A stretch of DNA of 64,000 bases from Planctomycetota bacterium. Its GTDB lineage: Bacteria; Planctomycetota; UBA1135; GCA-002686595. The notes beneath the pieces were generated by a model. It made no database searches and had not been told where the DNA came from. It was given only the letters and a program-made list of their open reading frames with translations. The stretch is taken from contig JADJNY010000004.1 in assembly GCA_016714045.1 (NCBI GenBank), positions 1 through 64,000 on the forward strand, in the 5' to 3' direction. This document shows, one piece after another, positions 16,837 through 30,128 of the stretch. The translations under genes and the position numbers were made by a program. How positions within the stretch are numbered: the stretch's first letter is position 1; each line of letters starts with the position of its first letter.

Positions 16837-19512
16837 CTATTTGCGCGCGGATTGCATGACGACCGCCTCCGGCCGCCAGTCGCTCACGAGGATCAACTGC
16901 GTCTCCTCGCGCGGGCTGTCCTCGATCGCGATCAGGAAGCGCTCGCGCGGGCAATCGTAGGCGAGGATGCCGATCTCCTTGTCCAGCGGGCGGCCCTCGA
17001 ACATCGCCTTGGGCGGGCCGACGTCGAGCTGACCGCCCTTCGCCGCGACGGTCGCGCTCCAGATCTTGCGCGACAGGTCTAGCCAGTAGAGCTCGCCCGC
17101 GGACAGCCATCCGAAGTTGAGCGCGACTCGGCTCGAGGTCACTTGCACGGGGGCCGACGGCGTCGGGTACGTGACGAGCTTCAGCAGTCCGCCCAAGTCC
17201 TCTTCGTTCGAAACGACGTACGCCACGACCTCCCCCGACGGCGAAATGGACGGGTTCCACTCGGCCTCGGCCGTCGTCATGAACGTCTTCGGAGGCTTGT
17301 CGCCCTCGAGATCGATCACGATGAGGTCGCCAACCTTGTCGCGCTGCGGCGACTTCGTGAGGAGCAAGCTGCGTCCGTCCGGAGTGATCGAGCTCAGGCC
17401 GTACTCGAACTTGGGTTCGCCTTTCAGGACCTGTGTCGGCGCGCCACCGCCGAAGGGGAAACTGAGCAGGATCTGTCCGGGGGCGTTCGAGTCCGCCGTG
17501 AAGACGCGCTGTCCGTCACTCGACAAGAGCGCACCGTAATAGAACCGCCCTTGCGGATCGCCGATCGACGTCCGGATGCCGCGCTCCAGGTCGAGCGCGC
17601 CTAGGAGCGATTCTCCACGGTTGCCCACGACGTTCACTGCGGCGCGGCGGCCGTCCGCCGAGAGAGTCGCGGCTCCGACGGCGAGCGGTTCGATCGGGAG
17701 CAGCGTCCGCTCACCCTTGCGGTCCATCCACGCGAGCTTGTACGTCCCTGCCCGTGCGACGGGCTGGTAGACCAGGGCTCCGCGCGAGGAGAGGCCCATG
17801 TTGAGCGCGACTCTGCGGCTGTCCCACTGCACACCCGCCGCGATGGGCTTGGGGTTCCCCGTGAGCTCGAGCCGATCGAGATCGAAGGGCTGCACCACGA
17901 GGTTCTCGTCGCGCGCGAACACGAGCGCGGATGGTTCGACGAAGACGGCTTCGGTCTCGCTCTCGACGACGCGCTGCGATTGCTTGCTTGCCGGGTCGAA
18001 GGCGTAGACGCCGGGCTTCGACGCGTTCTGGGAGTAGTAGAGGAAGCGCCGCCCGTCGGGGAGCATCTGCGGGACGCGATGCGACTCCTCCGGCTCCGCG
18101 GGTTCGGTGATCGGCGACGCCACGCCGCCCGACTCGTTGACGATGGACAACCCGCCCACGGCGCTGGGCGCGAAGACGATCGTGCCCTGCGTTCCCCACG
18201 TTCCGCCGCGTCCGGCGGGAGCCTTGCAGATCACGCGCACGATGCCGTCGGCGAGCTCGATGCACCGCAGCTCCCGCCCCGCGAAGAAGGCGACGGACCT
18301 ACCGTCGGGCGACCAGAACGGGTACATGGCCTCCTCGGTGCCGGCGAGCGCGCGGAACTCGAGGCGCGCGAGATCCCGCAGGTACAAGGACGGCGAAGAC
18401 GCGCCGTCCTTCTTCATGAGCGAGGCGACGACGAGTGTGCCGTCGGGTGACACCGCGACCGAGCGGTCGCCTCCGGGCAGCGTCAGACCCTTGGGGAGCG
18501 CAAGCGTGGCGCGCACGACGGGGCGTACGCTCTCGGTGGCGCCGCTCGACGGACGCAGCGCCCACGCGGCGAACGCGATCGCGCCGGCGAGGAGCGCGGC
18601 GGACACGAGGAGCACCGGCGACCTCGACGTCGTGCTCCGCGTGGCGACGACCGCGGGCGCCTCGCGCGGATCGCTTGCCGCGCGTTCGAGCTCGAGCCGC
18701 GCCATGCCGATGTCGCGCAACCTGCGGCGCGGGTCCTTCACGAAGCAGCTCTCGAGCAGCTCGCGCACGCGCCGCGGAGTCGCGGCGGGGAGCGCGTCGA
18801 GATCGGCCTGCGAGTGCAGCACGGCGCCGAGGACGTCGGTCAGCGTTTCGCCGACGAACGCGCGCTTCGCGGTGAGGCACTCGTAGAGCACGCAGCCGAA
18901 GGCCCAGATGTCGACGCGTTTGTCGATCGCCTTGCCGCGCGCCTGTTCGGGCGCCATGTACGTCGGTGTGCCGAGCAGGCGGCCCGCTTCGGTCGAGAGC
19001 ACGCTGTCGGTCGACGAGCCCTTCGAGCTCTCGATCGCGGTCTTCGCGAGCCCGAAGTCGAGCACCTTGACCTTGCCGTCGGGTGTCACGCGCACGTTCG
19101 CGGGTTTCAGATCGCGGTGGACCACGCCCGCGTCGTGCGCGGCCTCCAAGCCCTCGGCGATCTGCTTCGCCACGTCGAGCGCTTCCTCGACCGGCAAGGG
19201 CCCGCGCTTCAAGCGCTCCTCGAGCGACTCGCCCGGCACGAGCTCGAGCACGAGGAAGCACGTGTCGTCGACCTGGTCGACGCCGAAGATCTGCGCGACG
19301 TTCGGATGGTTGAGCGACGCGAGCGTCGTCGCCTCGCGCTCGAAGCGCTTCAAGCGCTCCGCGTCGTCCGCGAAGTGCTCGGGCAGCACCTTGATCGCGA
19401 CCTCGCGCCCGAGCTTCGTGTCGCGGGCGCGATAGACCTCCCCCATCGCCCCCGCGCCGAGCGGCGCGAGGACTTCGTAGTGCTGCAAGTGGCTTCCGGC
19501 TGCGAGAGGCAT
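16837..19512 (-). CDS. Ser/Thr protein kinase with PD40 beta-propeller sensor (third of three)
   Basis: 891 residues. Kinase domain about 12-275: glycine loop LGAGAMGEVYRARD, K41 in VAIKVLP, HRDLKPAN at 132, DFG at 152 and TPTYMAPEQARGK. A single membrane segment near 300-325 (LLVSAALLAGAIAFAAWAL) is followed by a ~550-residue region with WD40-like PD40 repeats (VSPDGTLVVAS, FWSPDGRSVAF, LSADGRRAAV, ISPSGEVVAYV). The topology suggests a cytoplasmic kinase with an extracytoplasmic propeller. It lies 31 bp after the second kinase and is probably co-transcribed with both upstream kinases. Substrates are unknown. Confidence 0.93.
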   Translation of the reverse strand: MPLAAGSHLQHYEVLAPLGAGAMGEVYRARDTKLGREVAIKVLPEHFADDAERLKRFEREATTLASLNHPNVAQIFGVDQVDDTCFLVLELVPGESLEERLKRGPLPVEEALDVAKQIAEGLEAAHDAGVVHRDLKPANVRVTPDGKVKVLDFGLAKTAIESSKGSSTDSVLSTEAGRLLGTPTYMAPEQARGKAIDKRVDIWAFGCVLYECLTAKRAFVGETLTDVLGAVLHSQADLDALPAATPRRVRELLESCFVKDPRRRLRDIGMARLELERAASDPREAPAVVATRSTTSRSPVLLVSAALLAGAIAFAAWALRPSSGATESVRPVVRATLALPKGLTLPGGDRSVAVSPDGTLVVASLMKKDGASSPSLYLRDLARLEFRALAGTEEAMYPFWSPDGRSVAFFAGRELRCIELADGIVRVICKAPAGRGGTWGTQGTIVFAPSAVGGLSIVNESGGVASPITEPAEPEESHRVPQMLPDGRRFLYYSQNASKPGVYAFDPASKQSQRVVESETEAVFVEPSALVFARDENLVVQPFDLDRLELTGNPKPIAAGVQWDSRRVALNMGLSSRGALVYQPVARAGTYKLAWMDRKGERTLLPIEPLAVGAATLSADGRRAAVNVVGNRGESLLGALDLERGIRTSIGDPQGRFYYGALLSSDGQRVFTADSNAPGQILLSFPFGGGAPTQVLKGEPKFEYGLSSITPDGRSLLLTKSPQRDKVGDLIVIDLEGDKPPKTFMTTAEAEWNPSISPSGEVVAYVVSNEEDLGGLLKLVTYPTPSAPVQVTSSRVALNFGWLSAGELYWLDLSRKIWSATVAAKGGQLDVGPPKAMFEGRPLDKEIGILAYDCPRERFLIAIEDSPREETQLILVSDWRPEAVVMQSARK

Positions 19513-19543
19513 GAGGTTGGAGAGGAAGTCGAGTGCCCAGGTT

Positions 19544-22272
<2,729 letters not shown>

Positions 22273-22276
<4 letters not shown>

Positions 22277-24891
22277 TGCCTCCTCCCGATCCGCTTCGGC
22301 CAGTCGACGATCACCTCGTCGCCGCGCGCTTCTTCCGCCGCGTCCTCGACTCGCACGAGGAAGCGCTGGCCGTCGCGCGAGAGGCTCCACTCCCGCAACG
22401 TGCGATCCGCCAGGTGGAACAGGAGCTTGGGCTTGCCGGCACGCACCGTTCCCCCCGCGTCGACCTCGATCGCCACGGAGACGATCGCGTCGTCGGGCGA
22501 CTGGAAGAGGAGCTCGCGGCCGTCCGCGCTCCAGCGCGGGGCCGAGCCTCCGCCCGCGGAGATGCGCAGCGCTTCGCCCTCCATCGGGAACGACGACAGG
22601 TACACCTCCGAGCGGCCCGAAGCGTCCGAGACGTACGCGATGCGGCGTCCGTCGGGAGCGAGCTGCGCCCCCCCTTCGTTGAACTTCGTCGACAGGAGCG
22701 CACGCCGCTCGCCGCTCGCCACGTCGACGATCCAAAGGTCGGAGTCCTTGGAGCCCGTCGCCGCGGTGTACGCGACGGACTTCCCGTCCGGCGTCCAGCC
22801 CGCGGGCCATTGCACGTGACGATCGAACGGCACGAGCTCGCGCGGCGCCGCTCCCGACAGGTCCAAGAGGTGCAGGTTCGGCGGTCCCTTCCAGTCGGCC
22901 GAGAATGCGAGGCGCGTCCCGCTCGGATCGAAGCAGGGCGAGTACTCCCCACGCGCGGCCGACGTGAGGCGCGACGGGACCTCGCGCTCCAGGTCGAAGA
23001 GCCACAGGTCCGCCGTGCCGTTGCGCGAGTCGACGAGGCTGTACGCGATCCGCTTGTCGTCGGGCGCGAGGTCGAAGGCACGCACGTGCTGGTCGGAGCG
23101 GAGCACGGTCTGGAGCTCGTGCCCTTCGCGGTCGAACCACTTCAGCGTGGAGCCCGCGCCGACGGGCTGGAACACGAGCGTGCCCTGCTGCGACGCCGTG
23201 AACGCCGCGGCGCCCGTCGGAGAGAAGAAGGACACGCCGCGCTCGACCTCCTGCGGATCGCCCGACAGCTCGAAGGAGCGGAGGTCGAACGCGTGCGCCA
23301 GCAAGACGCCGTCGCGCACGTAGAGCACGTACCCGGGCTCGACGTAGACCGCCTTTGAGGCCGCGTTCGTCAGGCGCTTGACCTCCGGTGAATCGAGCGA
23401 GCCGAGCTGGAGCCAGGGCTTCTCCTCGAACGGCTGCGTGAAGAGGAAGTGCCGGCCGTCGGGGAGGAACCAGGGGTGGGACTTGTCCGGTCCGACCTCG
23501 CGATCGGGCGGGAAGCCGCGGATCTTGCGCGCGCGAGTCGCGCCCGGCTCGACGACGTACCAGCCCTCCTCGTCCGTGCTCTCCGTGAGGTCGAGCAGGA
23601 GCGTCCCGTCGACGGACCACGTCGCGAGGGCCCATCCGGGGGGGAAGTCGGCGACGACCACGGGCGGCGCGCCGCCGAGCCCGACGCGCTGGAGCTTCCC
23701 GTCCGCGAAGAAGCCGATCTGGCGGCTGTCGGGCGACCAGAACGGAGACCGGGCGTCCTCGGTGCCCTCGAGCCGCCGCGCCGAGGGCTCGTCGAGCGCG
23801 CGCACCCAGAGCCCCTCGCGCGAGGTGCTGACGAGGTACCGGCCGTCCGGCGAGAGCTCGGGGAAGCCGGCGCCCTCGGTCGGTCGCGGCAACCGGAAAC
23901 GGTAGCCGATCGACGGCGCCGGCACGGGGCCCGTCGAAGGCGCGCGCAGCGCGAAGAAGCCCGCGGCGGCGCCCGCGATCGCGAACAGCGCCCAGGGGAG
24001 GACGCGCGCCGGCGAACGCGCGGGTTCGACGGCGCGCGCGGCGCGCGGCGCGGCGTGCGGCGCCTGCAACAGCACGCGCGCCTCGCCGACGTCGCGCAGG
24101 CGCGCGCGCGGGTCCTTCACGAAGCAGCGCTCGAGGAGCTCGCGCACGCGCTCCGGCGTCGACGCGGGGAGCGCGGACAGGTCCGCTTGCGAGTGCAGCA
24201 CGGCGCCGAGGACGTCGGTCAGCGTCTCGCCGACGAACGCGCGCTTCGCGGTCAGACACTCGAAGAGCACGCAGCCGAACGCCCAAATGTCGACGCGCTT
24301 GTCGATCGACTTGCCGCGCGCCTGTTCGGGCGCCATGTACGTCGGCGTGCCGAGCAGGCGCCCCGCTTCGGTCGAGAGCACGCTGTCGGTCGACGGGCCT
24401 TTCGAGCTCTCGATCGCGGTCTTCGCGAGCCCGAAGTCGAGCACCTTGACCTTGCCGTCGGGCGTCACGCGCACGTTCGCGGGTTTCAGATCGCGGTGGA
24501 TCACGCCGGCTTCGTGCGCCGCCTCCAAGCCCTCCGCGATCTGCTTTGCGACGTCGAGCGCTTCCTCGAGCGGCAACGGCCCGCGCTTCAGCCGTTCCTC
24601 GAGCGACTCGCCCGGCACGAGCTCGAGCACGAGGAAGCACGTGTCCTCCACCTGGTCGACGCCGAAGATCTGCGCGACGTTGGGATGGTTCAGCGACGCG
24701 AGCGTCGTCGCCTCGCGCTCGAAGCGCTTCAAGCGCTCGGCGTCGTCCGCGAAGTGCTCGGGCAAGACCTTGATCGCGACCTCGCGCCCGAGCTTCGTGT
24801 CGCGGGCGCGATAGACCTCCCCCATCGCCCCCGCGCCGAGCGGCGCGAGGACTTCGTAGTGAGACAACGACTGACCCGGACGGACGGACAT
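22273..24891 (-). CDS. Ser/Thr protein kinase with PD40 beta-propeller sensor (first of three)
   Basis: 872 residues from ATG at 24891. The kinase domain has GAGAMGEVYRARD, VAIKVLP, HRDLKPAN, LDFGLAK and APEQARGKSIDK. A membrane segment (LPWALFAIAGAAAGFFAL) is followed by PD40 repeats (LSPDGRYLVS, FWSPDSRQIGFF, LAPDDKRIAYS, WTPDGKSVAYT, LAPDGRRIAYVS, LSRDGQRFLV). It is the promoter-proximal gene of a three-kinase run and is divergent from the lipoprotein gene at 25046, sharing a 154-bp intergenic region. The signal sensed is unknown. Confidence 0.93.
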
Positions 24892-25045
24892 GCGAGCGAA
24901 AGAGAATACACGAGCGATTTCCCGACGACGTTGCCCCTGACGCGCCTCTTCGCGAATTTCGCGCCCCGCTCGCCCGTCCCGAGAGCGTTCGGCAGGTCTC
25001 GGCCCGCGAGACCCTCGCGCGAGCGTTTTCGAGTCGCCTATCCTG

Positions 25046-25570
25046 ATGCGCATGAACGCCGTTCCGAATCGTTCGTCGCGCGTGGACACCCGGACGCGCC
25101 GCGCTTCCTCGTTGGTTTTCCTCCTCGCCGTGCTGCCCGCTGCGACCGGCTGTCGAACGCTGGCCCCGGACGCCGAACGGAGCGAGGTCCTCGGCACGGT
25201 GCAGGCCTTCTTCGACGCGATGACGACCCGCGATGCCGTCGCGGCGGAGCGCACCGTGATTCCGGACGGCACCTTCGTGAACCTCCGCTTCGAGAACGGC
25301 ACGCGGCGCGTGAAGCACTTCACGAACCGCGAGTGGCTCGACGGGCTGTCCAAGCCGGGGCCGCACCTCGGCGAGCGCTTCGTGGAGCCGCCGACCGTCC
25401 TCGTCGACGGCGACGTCGCAACCGTCTGGGGACGTTACGAGTTCACGCTCGACGGCCGCGTCTCGCACACCGGCGTCGACGCGCTCACGCTGCTGCGCAC
25501 TCCCGACGGCTGGCGCATCGCGGGCGGAGCGTACACGGTCCTTCGCGCGGACGATCCCCCCGCGCAGTGA
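25046..25570 (+). CDS. lipoprotein with SnoaL/NTF2-like domain
   Basis: 174 residues. A basic N-terminus and hydrophobic stretch lead to the lipobox LPAATGC. The mature part has VLGTVQAFFDAMTTRDAVAA, TVLVDGDVATVWGRYEFTLDG and HTGVDALTLLRTPDGWRIAG, the layout of SnoaL-like/DUF4440 NTF2-fold proteins, whose conical fold binds small ligands. No catalytic residues can be assigned. It is divergent from the kinase cluster. An ATG at 25052 is an alternative start. Confidence 0.75.
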   Translation: MRMNAVPNRSSRVDTRTRRASSLVFLLAVLPAATGCRTLAPDAERSEVLGTVQAFFDAMTTRDAVAAERTVIPDGTFVNLRFENGTRRVKHFTNREWLDGLSKPGPHLGERFVEPPTVLVDGDVATVWGRYEFTLDGRVSHTGVDALTLLRTPDGWRIAGGAYTVLRADDPPAQ

Positions 25571-26029
25571 CCTCGGGACTCGCTCGGTGATCGGCAGCGC
25601 TCGGCGACAGCACAGGTGCGGATGGCGGGAGGTTCGACACGAGGTCGCATCGACGGTGTGAGGCCATCGCGACACCTCGCCAGCGCCGCGCGACGCGCTG
25701 CGATTGCGTGCGCGCTCGTCGCTGGAGCCTGCGCGACCCCGCGGACGCTGCCCTAGGGTCGAGTTCCTCGGCCCCACGATGCCGGGCCTCGCTGTCGGAG
25801 GGGTGGTTGCAGACGGCCTTCGGAGCACAGTCCGTCATCGCGCACACTCCCGGCCATGTGTAGGCCGAGGTGGGAGCCGTCTTCCGCGGGGTGTGGATCG
25901 ACCTCGTCGTCCTGATCGCGATCGTGGAGTGCGGCGCGTGACGCGGGGAGGACCGACTCGCTGCGAGTACTGATGACGCATCTCCGCGTCCCGGTCGTCG
26001 AAAGACCGGAGTGCGCCGATCGAGCGAGG
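25571..26029. other. 459-bp stretch without a supported gene
   Basis: No intact gene is visible. A short plus-strand reading near 25800-25940 gives coherent-looking pieces (GWLQTAFGAQSVIAHTPG, then RGVWIDLVVLIAIVE) separated by a stop, which might be a gene remnant. I cannot name it. Confidence 0.35.
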
Positions 26030-29000
26030 TCAGTCCGGCTCGCCGGTGAGCACCCACGCGGCCCAGTCGCGCAGCGTGTACTTGGGATCGCCGTGCTCGT
26101 CCTTCGCGTCGCGCAGCTTGCGCTTCGCTTCCTTCAGCGCCTGCCACTTGGGCTTCTTCTCGACCCACAGCCGCCGGTAGAAGTCGAGCATCAGTTCCTT
26201 CGTCGCCTCGTCGGGCACTTTCCAAAGCGACGTGATCACGCTGCGCGCGCCGGCCATCTGCAGCGCCATCTGCAAGCTCGCGACGCCCTGCCCCGCACGG
26301 CGCTCGCGCACGCCGACGTTCGTGTCGCACGCGCTGAGCACGGCGAGCTCGCAGTGCGTGAGATCGAGCGCGGCGATCTCCTGCGCCGTGATCAACCCCG
26401 GCGCGCGGCCGATCGCGTTCTCCGGCAGGTTCGCGCCCGCGAGCGCGAGACCGCAAAGCAGCATCGGGCTCATCCCTTTCACCTGCTCCTCGCCGCTCTG
26501 TCGCAGACCGAGCCCCGAGAGCTTGTCCAACGGCTCGGGGTCGCTCCACGACCGAATCGACTCGGGAGCGAACCACCCGTGCGTCGCGACGTGCAACCAA
26601 CGCGCGTGCGGAGCGAGCTCCTCGAGGGCCGCGCGCGACGCCTTGCGCTTCTCGAGCACTAACGACCTCGCCTGCTCGCCCGCGACCTCATCGTGGAGCG
26701 CTGCGACCTCGCGTGCTTCGAGACCCGTGTAAGTCAGCGGCGCAAACCCAGGTTCCCACGCTCCCCCGCGCAAGATCGATGCGACCGTCGCAGGCGCAGT
26801 GTGTGCTTCCTCGACCGTCGCGAGATCCTCCACCGACAACTCCACCGGCGCCGAGTTGAATGCCGCTCCACCCAACGCGACCAACGCGCCGTCCATCGGC
26901 GCAGGAGGCGCAGCGAGCAGCTCGGTGCACGTGCGACGCGTGTCGATGCGCCAACGCTCGCCCGCAAAGACCTCCGCGCCTCCTCCATTCGCGGGCATCG
27001 GCAGCGCATCGAAGGGAACGAGCTGGAGCACGTCGTCGAGGACGACGATGAGTCGCTCCGCTTCACCGATCGCACCGAGCAGTGGATCGAGCACTAGCGC
27101 ACGCAGAACTTGACCGCTCCGAGTCACGACGGACGCGAGGTCTGGTCGCACGGCCTGGCCGCGCTCAGGAACAGCCCCGAGCGCCTCGCGCCACTCGCGC
27201 ACAGCCTCCTCGATCGGCGCGATTGGACCCAGCTCGACGAGCGTGAACTGCGGCTTCACGCTCGTCGAACTCGCGACAACATCCGGCTCGGGCGGGCTGC
27301 GACGCAAGACGAAGGCGCACAGACTCGGCTCGCTGGGCTTCACCGGAGTCATTGGGGCGGGTCCGTCCTTCGCTTCCGGCATGGCAACCTTCCATCGAGT
27401 GAATTGCCTGTACGCCACGATCGCATCACGCGCCCCGAGATTCGCCGCCAGTGCATCCACGTCGAACTCAACCGCAGCCAGGTGCCCGCCTCCGAGTCTC
27501 TTTCCGAGCGCCACTAGCTCCCGTTCCAGCCCTTCGCGCCGCTCGCGCGCCTTCCGGAACTCCTCACTCCCCGTGCCCTTCGCCGCCAGATCCGCCAACG
27601 CTTTGCTGCTCCACGCGAGTTCCTCGCGCAACTTGTCGTACTCCGGCGAACCGGCCGCGCACTGCATCACGCTCGCCGAGCTCAGTGCCGCACCGCGCGT
27701 CGTCTCGGATTGTACGAAGGCGGGCAACTCCAGCTCCCGCGAAGCGCTGAAGGACCCGATCCCACCAGCTAGAGAGAGCACCAGTCCTATGTCCTTCGCC
27801 ATTTCCGAGCACCGCGCCTCCGCCTCGCGCGGTCCTGCTTTTAGGAGGAGTTCCTGCACCGCGTGCAACTGCGCGGCGGAGCAGGCGGCGACCAGTTCGA
27901 CACATCGATCCCGACCCTCCTCCCTGCCTTTCTCGCTCTCTCCCTCTCCGCCTGACGCGCGGTGTGCTCGGCGATGAGGGTAAGAGCCAGGTCCCGCCGC
28001 GCCCATTCCAGTTGGGGGTGCTCGGCAGGGAGCGTACGCAAGCGAACCTCGAGCACCTGCTCCTGCAGTGCGCGCGCCCGCTGAAGGTCGCCGAGCAAGT
28101 AGAGCGTGGCGGCCAGTTGCCCAAGGACCCCTTGCAGGTCAGGGTCCTCGGCGGGGAGCGTGCGCGAGCGGACCTCGATCACGAGTTCCTGCAGCGCGCG
28201 CGCGCCCTGGAGGTCACCGAGCGAGCGGAGCGCGGCGGATAGATTCTCCCGCGCCCCTGACAGATCGGGGTGCTCGGCCGAGAGCGTCCGCGAGTGGACC
28301 TCGAGCACCTTCTCATGGAGCGCAAGCGCGCCCTGGAGGTCGCCGAGCGAGTGGAGTGTGACGGCCAGGTTCCGCCGCGCCCCTTGCAGGTCGAAGTGCT
28401 CGTCGGGGAGCGTGCGCGAGCGGACTTCGAGCACCTTTTCCTGCAGCGCGCGCGCGCCCTGGAGATCGCCGAGCAAGTAGAGCGTGGCGGCCAGGTGCGC
28501 CCGTGCTCCTTGAAGGTCGGGGTGCACGTCGGGGAGCGTGCGTGAGCGGACTTCGAGCACCTTCTCCTGCAGCGCGCGCGCGCCCTGGAGATCGCCGAGC
28601 GAGTAGAGCGTGACGGCCAGGTTCTCCCGTGCTCCTTGAAGGTCGGGGTGCACGTCGGACACCGTGCGCGAACAGATCTCGAGCACTGCCTCCTGAAGCG
28701 CACGCGCACCCTGAAGGTCGCCCAGCGATTGGAGCGTGACGGCTAGGTCCCCCCGCGCCCGTTGCAGGTTGAAGTGCTCGTCGGGGAGCGTGCGCGAGCG
28801 GACTTCGAGCACTTTTTCCTGCAGCGCGCGCGCGCCCTGGAGGTCGGCCAGCCTCCAAAGCGTGACGGCCAGGTTCCCCCGTGCCCCTTGCAGGTCGGGG
28901 TGTTCGTCGGACAACGTGCGCGAGCGGACTTCGAGCACCTGCTCCTGCAGCGCGCGCGCGCCCTGGAGGTCGCCGAGTGAGTAGAGAGTGACGGCCAGCG

Positions 29001-30022
29001 TCGCCTGCGCTTCTTGAAGGTCGGGGTGCTCGTCGGACAGCGTGCGCGAGCAGATCTCGACTACTTCTTCCTGAAGCGCACGCGCGCCCTGGAGGTCGCC
29101 GAGTGAGTAGAGCGTGCCGGCCAAGCGCCGCCGCGCCCGCTGGAGGTCGGGGTGCTCGGTGGGGAGCGTGCGCGAACGGACCTCGAGCACCTGCTCCTGC
29201 AGAACGCGCGCGGCCCGAAGGTCGCCGAGGGATTCGAGCGTGACGCTCAAGCTCGTCCGCGCGCGCTGGAGGTCGGGATGGTCGTCAGGCAGCGTGCGCG
29301 AGCTGACCTCAAGCACCTGCTCCTGCAGCGCGCGCGCGCCCTGGAGGTCGCCGAGTGAGGAGAGCATGCGGGCAAAGTTCCCTCGCGTCCTGATGAGGTC
29401 GGGGTGATCGTCAGGCAGATTGCGCGCGAGGATCTCGAGCGCCTGCTCTTGGAGCGCGCGCGCGCTGGTGGTCGCCTAGCGAAAAGAGCGTGAGGGCCAA
29501 GTTCCCCCGCGCCCACTGCAGGTCGGGGTGCTCGGCAGGCAGCATGCGCGTGCGGAACTCGAGTACCACGCTCCATGCCTGGTTCGCCGCACGCGCGTCC
29601 TGCACGCCCCATACCGCGCTCCCGGCGCGATTCAGGACATCCAGCCACGCTGCTTCGCGTTCCGCTTCGGGGCGTGCGAGCAGCGCATCGATGGCCGCAG
29701 TGGCCTTGGCGCGTGCAGTCACGAAGTCGGACGAGGTCAACGCGGCGTATGCCTCCTCGACGAGCGCAAGTTCCTTCGAGAGATCGATCGTGCTCGCAGC
29801 GAATGGTGCAGGACCCGTCTGGCCCGCGGCGGAGCCTGTGGGCGAGGCCGCGCGCGGCTCCTCATCGCGCACACCCGCAAGATCGCTCGAGGCCTGCGCG
29901 TTCGTATCGGCGCGCTCGGTGGTTTGCGGCCGAGAGCCGGGCTCCCCGCTCCCCTTCGGCGCGGGCGCGCCGCAGGAGAGGACGAACCACGCGAGCAGCG
30001 AGCCGACGATGATGCGAGACAT
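26030..30022 (-). pseudogene. TPR-CHAT (caspase-like) lipoprotein, reading frame broken twice
   Basis: Start ATG at 30022 gives a lipoprotein signal (GSLLAWFVLSC). After a Pro/Thr-rich linker come about twelve 42-residue TPR units of the form LGDLQGARALQEQVLEVRSR, then a linker and a C-terminal CHAT domain with catalytic His in WLHVATHGWFA and Cys in LAVLSACDTNVG, ending DWAAWVLTGEPD. Intact length would be about 1,330 residues. One frame change is at 29455-29470, in a GCGCGCGCGCGC run (two bases missing); the other is near 27925-27945, in a GA-rich run. CHAT proteases cut partner proteins, often in defence or cell-death systems, with TPRs as sensor or scaffold. The putative metallopeptidase gene lies 106 bp upstream in the same orientation. 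Whether the breaks are real is undecided. Confidence 0.8.
27970..29481 (-). repeat. 126-bp coding tandem repeats (12 TPR units)
   Basis: Twelve consecutive 42-codon units encode LGD(L/H)Q(G/R)ARALQE-type TPR pairs with conserved SRTLPDEHPDLQ. A partial thirteenth precedes them. High DNA similarity between units makes expansion, contraction and assembly collapse likely. Confidence 0.9.
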
Positions 30023-30128
30023 CAGGGTTCTCCCGAGCGGGACCTGGGGACGAGGGGAGGCTACCACCGAATCGAAGGGGCACAAGCCGACGCACACGTG
30101 GTCGACAGCGCCAGAGCTGTGAGCCGCG

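Noticed and set aside
27970..29481. Regular repeats suggesting a CRISPR-like array
   Set aside because: Period is 126 bp, with no distinct spacers; the units translate as 42-residue TPRs.
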